Shown here: in pieces, positions 7,320 through 15,035 of the stretch
How the letters are laid out: every line of letters starts with the position of its first letter
Position numbering within the stretch: the first letter of the stretch is position 1
Translations under genes and position numbers: made by a program
From: Bog-532 sp963824545
GTDB lineage: Bacteria; Actinomycetota; Actinomycetes; Streptosporangiales; Streptosporangiaceae
DNA length: 64,000 nt
Assembly (NCBI GenBank): GCA_963824545.1
Contig: CAWGPP010000017.1
Coordinates: 34,839-98,838 of the forward strand
Direction of reading: 5' to 3'
The notes under the pieces: generated by a model
Told to the model about the DNA's origin: nothing
Seen by the model: the letters and a program-made list of their open reading frames with translations, nothing else
Databases searched by the model: none

Positions 7320-8774
7320 ATGACGGCGAGACCATTGTGGACATGGACTCGCCCATCGGCCAGGCACCGGACCCGGTGCCTGCGGGGCCGGGGGCGGGCC
7401 TCGGCCCGGTGGCCGCTGACCCCGTGGCCGCTGACCCGGTGGCCTCTGAACCCGGCGGCCGCTGACCCGGTGGCCTCTGAACGGGTAACCGGCAGCCCGG
7501 CGGCCGCTGACCCGGCCGTCGCCGCCGCCGTCGCGGACGCGCACCGTCGTGAGTGGGCCTTCGTGCTCGCCGCGACGGTGCGCGTCACCCGCGACCTGGA
7601 CCTGGCCGAGGAATGCGTCCAGGACGCATACACCCGGGCCCTGGGCACGTGGGGCGCCACCGGGATCCCGGCCCGGCCGGGAGCATGGCTGACCACGGTC
7701 GCCCGGCGGCGCGCGCTGGATCTGCTGCGCCGGGACGCGACCGCCCAGCGTGTTCTGCCGCTGCTCGTCACCGATCAGGCCCTGGCCGCCGCCGGGCCGG
7801 AGGCGGCTGCCATGGCTGGCCCGGCTGACGCGGCCGGGACCGGCATCGCTGATGACCGGCTGCGGCTCGTGTTCACCTGCTGTCACCCGGCGCTGGGCAC
7901 CGAGGCGCAGGTCGCCCTGTCGCTGCGGCTGCTCTGCGGCCTGTCGACAGCCGAGGTGGCGCGGGCCTTCCTGGTGAGCGAGCCCACGATGGCGGCCCGG
8001 ATCACCCGGGCCAAGAAGAAGATCGCCGCGGCGCGGATCCCCTACCGGGTGCCGCCACGGGCGGAACTTACCGAGCGCGTGGACGCCGTCCTGACCGTGC
8101 TTCACCTCCTGTTCAGCACCGGCTACGCGGCCCCCACCGGCGATGTCCTGATGCGCGGTGACCTGGTAGACCGCTCGCTGGACCTGGCCCGGATGCTCCG
8201 TATGCTGCTGCCGGGGCGCCGCGAGGTCGCCGGGCTGATGGCGCTGATTCTGCTGACCGACGCCCGCCGCGACGCCCGGGCCGACAGCGCGGGGCGGCTG
8301 ATCCTGCTGGCCGACCAGGACCGGGCGCGCTGGGACGCGGCCAAGATCGCTGAGGGGACCGCGCTCGTCCGGGAGGCTCTCACGCAGCGGCCGCCGGGAC
8401 GTTTCACGCTGATGGCCGCGATCGCGGCGGTCCATGACGAGGCGCCGGCCTTCGCTGACACCGACTGGCCGCAGATCGTCGGGCTCTATGACCTGCTGAT
8501 GCGGAGCTGGCCCTCGCCTGTCGTCGAGCTCAACCGGGCCGTCGCGGTCGGCTTTGCCGACGGTCCCGAGGCGGGTCTCACCGCCCTGGACGCCCTCGCC
8601 GCGAGCCCGGAACTGGCCGGGTACGGCTACCTGGCCGCCGCGCGGGCTGACTTCCTGCGCCTCCTCGGCCGGACCGGCGAGGCGCGTCTCGCCTACGAAG
8701 AGGCGCTGCTGCTGACCGGAAACGCCGTCGAACGCGAGTTCCTGGCCACCCGCCTGGATCAGCTTGGTTCCTGA
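7320..8774 (+). CDS. ECF42-type RNA polymerase sigma factor with C-terminal TPR-like extension
   Basis: Sigma region 2 is seen in HRREWAFVLAATVRVTRDLD and AEECVQDAYTRAL, and region 4 in LCGLSTAEVARAFLVSEPTM. After region 4 comes an extension of about 200 residues (RADSAGRLILLADQDRARWD ... FADTDWPQIVGLYDLLMRSW), the hallmark of ECF42 proteins. These lack a classic anti-sigma factor, and the extension is needed for activity. The N-terminus is doubtful. Tandem GTGGCCGCTGACCCG repeats (7409-7480) are followed in the other frame from ATG 7343 as VAADPVAADPVASE, and that reading joins the sigma frame if one C of CCC at 7451-7453 is removed. Without that, ATG 7320 or GTG 7470 would serve as start. 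The stop overlaps the convergent solA-like gene by 16 bp. Confidence 0.88.
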   Translation: MTARPLWTWTRPSARHRTRCLRGRGRASARWPLTPWPLTRWPLNPAAADPVASERVTGSPAAADPAVAAAVADAHRREWAFVLAATVRVTRDLDLAEECVQDAYTRALGTWGATGIPARPGAWLTTVARRRALDLLRRDATAQRVLPLLVTDQALAAAGPEAAAMAGPADAAGTGIADDRLRLVFTCCHPALGTEAQVALSLRLLCGLSTAEVARAFLVSEPTMAARITRAKKKIAAARIPYRVPPRAELTERVDAVLTVLHLLFSTGYAAPTGDVLMRGDLVDRSLDLARMLRMLLPGRREVAGLMALILLTDARRDARADSAGRLILLADQDRARWDAAKIAEGTALVREALTQRPPGRFTLMAAIAAVHDEAPAFADTDWPQIVGLYDLLMRSWPSPVVELNRAVAVGFADGPEAGLTALDALAASPELAGYGYLAAARADFLRLLGRTGEARLAYEEALLLTGNAVEREFLATRLDQLGS

Positions 8775-9985
8775 TCGGCCGGTTCCTGATCAGCCGGTTC
8801 CTGGCTGGCCCGGTTGCTGGCCGGCGCCGCGGAAGGGATAAACCGCCGGGGATCGAACAGGGCGATGGGATGGGAGGTCGCGCCGTCGGCGACCAGGTCG
8901 GCGAGGATCTCCCCGACCACCGGCACAAACTTGAACCCGTGCCCGGAGAAGCCGCACGCCACGACCACCTGCTCGTGCCCCGGATGCCGCACGATCACGA
9001 AATGCTCGTCCGGGGTGTTGGTGTACATGCACGTCATGGCCTTGAGGAAGGTCCCGGGCAGATCCGGCATCCGCGGTGCGACGAACGCCCGCATCGCGCC
9101 AATCTCGTCCAGCCGGACGGTGCGCTCGACGGTCGCGGGCGTGCACGGCTGCCCGCCGCGGAAGAAGGCCACCTTGACCCCGCCCGCGGGCCCGCCCGCC
9201 GGGTCGGCGAACGACGGGAAGCCGTAGAACTGGCGGCCGTCGCCGGCTTCCCAGATGTAGATCGGGTGGCGTTCCGCGCGGAATCGTTCCGGGCCGGCCG
9301 CCGGTGCGAACCAGTACTGCACCTGCCGTTCCACGCCGAACGGCACGCCCAGGTCGGCCAGCAGCTCCGGGGCCCACGCCCCGGGACAGGCCACCAGCTG
9401 GCCCGCCGTGTAGGTGGCCGCCGCCGTCCGCACGCGCACGCTCCCGCCCGCGGTGGCTTGCCAGCCGGTCACCGGCTCCCGGAAGTGCAGCTCGGCGCCG
9501 CTATCGGCGGCCAGCGCGAGGTGAGCGGCGACGGATTCCTCCGGGACCACCAGGCCGGCGCCGCGCTCGTACAGCGCGACCTCCTCTGGTGCCGGGGTCA
9601 TGGTGGGAAACCGGCGGCGGATCTCCGCGGCACCGAGCAGCTCATGCGGCAGGCCCCACTCCTGCGCGCTGCGCAGGCTGTCGGCCACGGTCCGGCTGTC
9701 CGCGCGGCCCACCATGACGCCCCCGGTCAGGTGGACGATCGTGCGGCCGGAGGCGGCCTCGACCTGCGGCCACAGCTCGGCCGCGCGCAGCAGCAGCGGC
9801 ACGTACGCGGGATCCTCGAAGTACGCCTGCCGGGTGATCCGCGAGCCGCCGTGACTGGAGCCCTGGTCGTGCGCGGGGGTGTGCCGCTCCAGCCCGAGCA
9901 CCCGCAGCCCGCGCTGGGCCAGCCGGTACGCCGCGGCGCTGCCCATGCCGCCGAGCCCAGCCACGATGACGTCGTAGGACGGCAT
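8759..9985 (-). CDS. solA: FAD-dependent N-methyl-tryptophan/sarcosine oxidase
   Basis: From the ATG at 9985 (GAGGAG 4 bases before it) the product is 408 aa. The Rossmann motif GLGGMGSAAAYRLAQRG is near residue 10, followed by GSSHGGSRITRQAYFEDPAY. Cys in TCMYTNTPDEHFVI corresponds to the residue that covalently binds FAD in monomeric sarcosine oxidase and MTOX. ACGFSGHGFKFVPVVGEIL is the C-terminal family motif. The enzyme would oxidise N-methyl amino acids to the amino acid, formaldehyde and H2O2. The C-terminal tail EPADQEPADQEPS is a slipped repeat generated where the gene overlaps the convergent sigma gene. An IclR regulator lies upstream on the same strand and may control it. Confidence 0.88.
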   Translation of the reverse strand: MPSYDVIVAGLGGMGSAAAYRLAQRGLRVLGLERHTPAHDQGSSHGGSRITRQAYFEDPAYVPLLLRAAELWPQVEAASGRTIVHLTGGVMVGRADSRTVADSLRSAQEWGLPHELLGAAEIRRRFPTMTPAPEEVALYERGAGLVVPEESVAAHLALAADSGAELHFREPVTGWQATAGGSVRVRTAAATYTAGQLVACPGAWAPELLADLGVPFGVERQVQYWFAPAAGPERFRAERHPIYIWEAGDGRQFYGFPSFADPAGGPAGGVKVAFFRGGQPCTPATVERTVRLDEIGAMRAFVAPRMPDLPGTFLKAMTCMYTNTPDEHFVIVRHPGHEQVVVACGFSGHGFKFVPVVGEILADLVADGATSHPIALFDPRRFIPSAAPASNRASQEPADQEPADQEPS

Positions 9986-10125
9986 GCCGCTCCTCGCTAC
10001 GCTCCCGTTAACTCCCGTTCGGTCAACACTGTGCCCCATCGGCCCGCGGCCGGGTCATCGCGGGACCGGGCCGCGGGCCCGCGGCGCTCGCCGGTCGCGG
10101 CCGGAAACGGTACCGGGAGGCACCG

Positions 10126-10947
10126 TCAGCGGGCGTACCCGATTTGAGCTGACAGCTCCGCCGACGCCGCGGCCAGCTCGGGAATGATCTCCTCGGCGCG
10201 CCGGCGGGTCAGCCGGTAGGCGGGCCCGGAGACGCTGATCGCGGCGATCACGTCGCCGCGCGGATCGAAGACGGGCACGGCCACCGCGTGCAGGCCCAGT
10301 TCCAGCTGCTCGAAGCTCGTCGCGAACCCGTCCCGCAGCACCCGGTCCAGCTCGGCGGCCAGCTCGGCCGGATGCGTGACCGTGTGCGGGGTGTGCCGGC
10401 GCAGCGGCTTGTCCAGCAGGGATTCGCGATCGTTCTCCGGTACGTGGGCGAGCAGCACCTGGCCGCTGGAGGTGGCGTGCAGCGGGGTCCGCTGGCCGAC
10501 CCAGTTCTGCGCCGCGACGGCCGAGGATCCGAACCCCTGGCTGATGTTGACCACGGCCCGGTCGTGCAGGACGGCGACGTTCACGGTCTCCCCCAGCCGC
10601 CGGGCCAGGTCCGCACAGACCGGCTGGCTCAGCCTGGTGAGATCCAGCCGCCGGGTCCCCGCGGCGGCCAGCCGGGCGAGGCCGAGGCCCAGCGCGAACT
10701 TCCCGCGATCGCCCAGCTGCTCCACCAGGCCGCGGTTTTCGAGCACGCTGACCAGCCGGGACGCGGTGGACTTGTGCACGCCGAGTTCTTCCGCGATCTC
10801 CGTGATGCCGGCCCGGCCCCGTTTGGCCAGGAACTCCAGCACGCTGATGGCCCGGTCGACCGACTGGACAAGCGCCGCGGGTCTCGGCTCCGGGTCAGGC
10901 ACCGGCCTCAGATGCGGCACAGGCGGCATAGGCGGCATAGGCGGCAT
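10126..10947 (-). CDS. IclR-family transcriptional regulator
   Basis: The 273-aa product has a winged HTH in VQSVDRAISVLEFLAKRGRA and ITEIAEELGVHKSTASRLVS, then the IclR effector domain with ATSSGQVLLAHVPENDRESL, SFEQLELGLHAVAVPVFDPR and AISVSGPAYRL. IclR regulators usually repress or activate nearby catabolic operons in response to a small metabolite. The downstream solA-like gene on the same strand is the obvious candidate target (140-bp gap). The N-terminus MPPMPPMPPVP comes from a tandem GGCGGCATAG repeat at 10921-10950, so the true start may vary by one or two repeat units. Confidence 0.9.
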   Translation of the reverse strand: MPPMPPMPPVPHLRPVPDPEPRPAALVQSVDRAISVLEFLAKRGRAGITEIAEELGVHKSTASRLVSVLENRGLVEQLGDRGKFALGLGLARLAAAGTRRLDLTRLSQPVCADLARRLGETVNVAVLHDRAVVNISQGFGSSAVAAQNWVGQRTPLHATSSGQVLLAHVPENDRESLLDKPLRRHTPHTVTHPAELAAELDRVLRDGFATSFEQLELGLHAVAVPVFDPRGDVIAAISVSGPAYRLTRRRAEEIIPELAAASAELSAQIGYAR

Positions 10948-11234
10948 AGCTAGACGCTAGCCCGGGGAACGGTCCCCCGGAACCCCCGTGCGGGCCGGCC
11001 CGGCGGCCCGCAAATCCTGGCCTTATAGAAAGTGGCGGCCGGTGGTAAGCGCGGGTCCGGGGTGGCGCAAAGAACCGTTAAATGGTGATTCCTCCGTAAC
11101 GAACCCGCTGGCCAGGATCGGGCAATTCAGCCATTCCGGGGAACGGTCGGTAAGAGATTTCTTAATGTGCCTGATTTCCTATTCGATAAACTCAGAAGCG
11201 CTTCATATCGGGCCCTGCGGGTAGGGAGAGACAG

Positions 11235-12941
11235 GTGAGAATGCTCGCCAGAGCCGCGGGCAGCGCGCTCGGGTCTCTATTCGTGGGGCTCACGCTCGTT
11301 GTCGCCGCCGTCGCGGCCATCGGCGTACTGGGAACTCTCGCGGCAACGAGGCTGGGAATCTCCACCTCAAGCGACGAGCTGACCACCTCCTCCGCGACGG
11401 GCAAGCTCGCCCAGGACATGGACGCGGCGTACGCCACGGGTGAAGAGGCATTCCTCGCCGCCACGCCTGCCCGGCAATCCCGGCTCCTCAGCTCGCTCTA
11501 CACCACTATTCTTCCCGCGACCGACGCGCAGCTCACCTACTTCGGGCAGCTCCACGCGAACGATCCTCCGGCCGAGCACGCCAAGGTCGAGCAGTTCACC
11601 AGCGAGTGGGCCGCCGTACGTGACCTGCTCAGCCCGACGGGCATGACGGGTCATCCGGACGCGACGCTCGCTTCCCGGCTCATGGCCGCCTATCAGCCCG
11701 TCAATGCGCACCTCAACCGCTTCTTCCTGAAGGAGCAGCGTGACGGTCATACCGATCAGGTGGCCCTGTCCGCGGACGCGGAGCGGACGACCGGTTTCCT
11801 CGTGGGCGCCGCCGTTCTCGGCGTTGCCATCGGCGTTCTGCTTCTGCTGTCCGGGCTCCGCCGCATCCGCCGGAACCTGGAGCCTGGCCAGGATCAGGCG
11901 GAGTTCGCGGACATCATGCAGATCGCGAACGACGAGGATGAGGCGCAGCAGCTCCTCCAGCGCCACCTCGAACGCACGCTCGCGGCGACCACCGCCGTCG
12001 TGCTTAACCGGAACAACAGCGCGGACCGGCTGGAAGCGGTCACGCCGCTGCCGAACGGCTCGCCCCTCGCGGAGACCTTGCGTGGCGCGGCGCCGCAGTC
12101 ATGTCTCGCGGTGCGGTCGGGCCGGACCCATCGTGCGGACGAAGGGCGGTCGGCCCTGCTTTCGTGCCCGGTGTGCGCCGCCTGCCCGGGCGCCTCCTCA
12201 TGCGTTCCGCTCACGGTCGGGGGCGAGGTGATCGGATCGGTCCTTCTCAACCGGCCACGTCCGTACACGGAGGCCGAGGAACAGCGGATCCGGGAGTCCG
12301 TCGGCCAGGCGGCACCGGTGCTTGCAAACCTCCGTAACCTGGCCGTCGCCGAGATCCGGGCCGCAACCGACGGCCTGACCGGGCTCCCCAACAAAAGGGC
12401 GGTCACGGACGCGCTCAAGCGGATGTTCGCGCAGGCCTCGACGACGGGTTCGCCGATCGCGCTGTTGCTTCTCGACCTCGACCACTTCAAGCAGATCAAC
12501 GACCAGTGGGGCCATGCGGTGGGGGACCAGGTTCTCGCCAATGTCGGCGCGGTGCTGCGGAGTGTGCTGCGCTCCCGGGACTTCGCTGGCCGCAACGGGG
12601 GAGAAGAGTTCGCAGTCCTCCTGCCCGATACCGAGATCGCCGCGGCGCTTGAGATCGCCGAGCGCGTCCGCGCGGCGATCGCCGAGATTACGCTGCCAAC
12701 CGCCAACGTATCGGTCACCGCCTCGCTTGGGGTCGGCGGTTACCCGGATCACGCAAGCACGCTGGACCGGCTCGAGCGGCTCGCCGACGCGGCACTCTAC
12801 GTCGCCAAGCGGCAGGGGAGAAACCGTGTCGAGCTCGCCGTCCCGTCGGTTGCCGAGGCCGCGGCCGGCCTTCCCGAGCCGTCCGCGAACGGTTCCGGGC
12901 CGGCGCCCGTGCCGGAACGGCCGGCGGTGCGCGACGGCTGA
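11235..12941 (+). CDS. Membrane-bound GAF-GGDEF diguanylate cyclase
   Basis: The 568-aa product has a membrane helix at residues 13-36, an extracytoplasmic four-helix-type sensor region to about 185, and a second helix at 187-208. A GAF-like domain (about 228-370) with the Cys cluster CPVCAACPGASSC follows, then a GGDEF domain. The active site is GGEEF at 455-459, and the allosteric I-site RSRD at 446-449 is intact, five residues upstream as usual. It should make c-di-GMP from two GTP under product inhibition, with input from outside the cell and perhaps metal or redox sensing by the Cys cluster (inference). GTG 11235 has AGGGAGAG before it; the ATG two codons later is equally possible. Confidence 0.92.
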   Translation: MRMLARAAGSALGSLFVGLTLVVAAVAAIGVLGTLAATRLGISTSSDELTTSSATGKLAQDMDAAYATGEEAFLAATPARQSRLLSSLYTTILPATDAQLTYFGQLHANDPPAEHAKVEQFTSEWAAVRDLLSPTGMTGHPDATLASRLMAAYQPVNAHLNRFFLKEQRDGHTDQVALSADAERTTGFLVGAAVLGVAIGVLLLLSGLRRIRRNLEPGQDQAEFADIMQIANDEDEAQQLLQRHLERTLAATTAVVLNRNNSADRLEAVTPLPNGSPLAETLRGAAPQSCLAVRSGRTHRADEGRSALLSCPVCAACPGASSCVPLTVGGEVIGSVLLNRPRPYTEAEEQRIRESVGQAAPVLANLRNLAVAEIRAATDGLTGLPNKRAVTDALKRMFAQASTTGSPIALLLLDLDHFKQINDQWGHAVGDQVLANVGAVLRSVLRSRDFAGRNGGEEFAVLLPDTEIAAALEIAERVRAAIAEITLPTANVSVTASLGVGGYPDHASTLDRLERLADAALYVAKRQGRNRVELAVPSVAEAAAGLPEPSANGSGPAPVPERPAVRDG

Positions 12942-12994
12942 CCAGGAAGTGGGAGGTGGTCCCGTCAGGGTCAGGGCCTCGGAGGGGCGGCCGG

Positions 12995-13168
12995 TTACGT
13001 CGGCCGGCATGCTCGCGCGGCGCCGCGCTGACGCAGTTCCCGCCAGATCTTCTGGGCATCGGCGGAAATCAGGCAGTACGGGCTGCCGCCGTCACAGCTG
13101 ACCGCCTCGAAGCGAGGCTTGTCGCCCGGGCGCATGATCACGTTGACGGTCCTGCCCGATCCGCTCAT
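12995..13168 (-). CDS. Small hypothetical protein coupled to the BBE-domain remnant
   Basis: The 57-aa frame begins MSGSGRTVNVIMRPGDKPRF with an ATG that overlaps the stop of the upstream oxidoreductase remnant (ATGA). It contains VSCDGGSPYCLISADAQKIW. The translational coupling and even amino-acid use suggest a real small gene of the former oxidase operon. I do not recognise the family. Confidence 0.45.
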   Translation of the reverse strand: MSGSGRTVNVIMRPGDKPRFEAVSCDGGSPYCLISADAQKIWRELRQRGAARACRPT

Positions 13169-13330
13169 CGGGCTGGCCTGATGTTCTGGTTGCGGCTGAA
13201 CAGGTTGGTCGGGTCGTACTCGCGCTTGAGCCGTGCCAGCCGGTCGTAAAGCTCGTCGCCGTACAGCGAACGGACCAGGTCGGCATCGGTATCACCGGCG
13301 AAGTTCACGTACGCGCCGCCGGACGACAGC
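13165..13330 (-). pseudogene. C-terminal fragment of a BBE-type FAD oxidoreductase
   Basis: Reading on the minus strand gives GGAYVNFAGDTDADLVRSLY, then DRLARLKREYDPTNLFSRNQ and NIRPAR before the stop. This is the berberine-bridge-enzyme C-terminal domain (YDPxNLFRxNQNI). The flavin domain (about 400 residues) is absent; sequence upstream of 13330 belongs to a different gene remnant. This is a deletion relic. Confidence 0.75.
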
Positions 13331-13335
13331 GGGGC

Positions 13336-13440
13336 CAGTGCGCCCGGTTCACGTTCTCGCGGCTCACCCCGATCATCGCCGCGAGCGTTGACTGGGAGAT
13401 CTTCGGGGTCCTCGCCTCCCCGGAACTGCCCTTTGGGCTC
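13336..13440 (-). pseudogene. Crp/Fnr-family HTH fragment
   Basis: The minus strand reads KISQSTLAAMIGVSRENVNR, the recognition-helix region of Crp/Fnr regulators (SQxxLAxMxGxSRExVNR). The cyclic-nucleotide domain and the end of the wing are missing. The fragment abuts the oxidoreductase tail at about 13330-13337, so one deletion probably fused the two genes. Confidence 0.65.
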
Positions 13441-13896
13441 GATTCCGTGAGTTCTAGCAGCCGCAGGAGCGTTGGCTGCCGGCCTGGCTGCGGACCAGGC
13501 TCTACAACGCGGGCGCGCCGCGCCTCACCATCTACACCGCGGGCTTCAACCGTGTCGCCGCGGAGTTCGGCGTGGCCCCGATTAGGCCATGGCCAGCTAG
13601 GGCTCGTGCTCGCCTGCTGCAGGCCGGGTGGTGACCTGGCAGCATTCAGCCTGCCTTGCCACCAGCACCAGCACCTCGCCACGGTCGCCAGGCCGGCATC
13701 GGTGACCACCACAACCGGATCACATGGCACCGGGTCGCGTTAGGCGCTGAGAAATCAGCGTCACGCTCCTTCTGAGGTGTGTTTGTGCTGGTACTCCTGC
13801 GGCGCGAGTTCTGGCCTCGCGGCTGCGAGGCGGCACCTAGCGCCCCATCAGATAGAAGCCGGGGACTAGCCCAGGCTTGGCAGAAGGAGGCGCGAC
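13441..13896. other. Degraded intergenic stretch without a supportable gene
   Basis: A plus-strand piece reads LPAWLRTRLYNAGAPRLTIY followed by TAGFNRVAAEFGVAP (13471-13580), with protein-like composition but no start, no end and no recognised family. It may be another gene remnant. The rest up to the methyltransferase ribosome site (AGAAGGAGGC at 13883) shows nothing I can name. Confidence 0.4.
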
Positions 13897-15018
13897 GTGA
13901 GCACGACGCAGCAGCAGGCACCGCCGATGGAGGCGCCGTCCGGCCCGGACATGGGGGACATGGGCGCGGCGGTCGAGGCGCAGATGGGCAAGATCGTGAC
14001 CGAGCTGGGTGCAGCACTGGGCGTGCTCCTCACCTCCCTCGGCACCCGCAGCGGAATATGGGCAGCGCTCGCCGGAGCCGGCCCGCTGACGACCGCCGAC
14101 GTGGCAGCAAAGGTGAGCGTGGAACCGTCATTGGTGCGGGAGTGGCTACGGGCACAAGCCGCCGGCGGTTATCTGGACTACGACGCGGCGAACGAGACAT
14201 TCATGCTGCCCGATGCGGTCGCCGCCGCCATCCACTACGGCCCCGGTGGAGCACTCGTCGACGCCTGCGCCACTATGATGTCCTCGATGGGCGAGGGCTT
14301 CGCCGCGTTCAGCGAGGCCTTCAGCACCGGGCGGGGATTCGGCTGGCATCAGCGCACGGCCGACCACTGGCATGGAACGGACGCTTTCACCAGGGTCGCG
14401 CTGCCCACCGAGCTGATCGAGGCCGCGGTCGGCGAGATGGCCGGCGTGGCGACTGTTCTCGCCAGTGGCGGCACGGTCGCAGACGTCGGCTGCGGATACG
14501 GCGCACCAACCCTGTCCATCGCCGGACTGTACCCCTCGGCGCAGGTCCTCGGCGTCGACTACCACGACGCCTCGATCGCCCACTCGCGCGCCGAGGCCGC
14601 CCGCAGCGGCGCCAGCAACGTGCGGTTCGAGGTCGCGGCCGCAACCGACCTGCCCGGCACTGGGTACGACCTGATCACCTTCTTCGACTCCCTGCACGAC
14701 ATCGGCGATCCCCTCGGTGCGCTGGTACGAGCCCGGGCGGCGGTCGCACCGGCCGGAGCGGTGCTGCTGTTCGAACCGCTGGGCGCCGATGATGTCCAGG
14801 GCAACCTCAACCCGAACGGGCGAATGTTCTACGCCATCTCCACGCTTGCCTGCACGCCGAACGCGGTGTCCCAGAAGACAGCCACATCCTCCGAGCCACT
14901 AGGCGCACAGGCCGGCGATAAGCGGTTGCGGACACTGGCCGCCGAAGCGGGATTCAGCAGCGTCCGCAGGCTAGACGTCCCGGCCCCGATGAACCTGGTA
15001 TTGGACCTGCGTCCCTGA
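13897..15018 (+). CDS. SAM-dependent class I methyltransferase
   Basis: The 373-aa product has an N-terminal winged-helix-like dimerisation region (LTTADVAAKVSVEPSLVREW) followed by a Rossmann methyltransferase domain. SAM motif I is VADVGCGYGAPT, the acidic ribose-binding residue is in VLGVDYHD, and TFFDSLHDIGDPL matches motif IV. This arrangement is shared with small-molecule methyltransferases of the Rv2258c/O-methyltransferase type. The substrate is unknown. The GTG start at 13897 has AAGGAGG 7 bases upstream. The STAND ATPase gene starts 17 bases after the stop, so the two are probably one operon. Confidence 0.85.
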   Translation: MSTTQQQAPPMEAPSGPDMGDMGAAVEAQMGKIVTELGAALGVLLTSLGTRSGIWAALAGAGPLTTADVAAKVSVEPSLVREWLRAQAAGGYLDYDAANETFMLPDAVAAAIHYGPGGALVDACATMMSSMGEGFAAFSEAFSTGRGFGWHQRTADHWHGTDAFTRVALPTELIEAAVGEMAGVATVLASGGTVADVGCGYGAPTLSIAGLYPSAQVLGVDYHDASIAHSRAEAARSGASNVRFEVAAATDLPGTGYDLITFFDSLHDIGDPLGALVRARAAVAPAGAVLLFEPLGADDVQGNLNPNGRMFYAISTLACTPNAVSQKTATSSEPLGAQAGDKRLRTLAAEAGFSSVRRLDVPAPMNLVLDLRP

Positions 15019-15035
15019 CCAGCCATGATGGAGCC

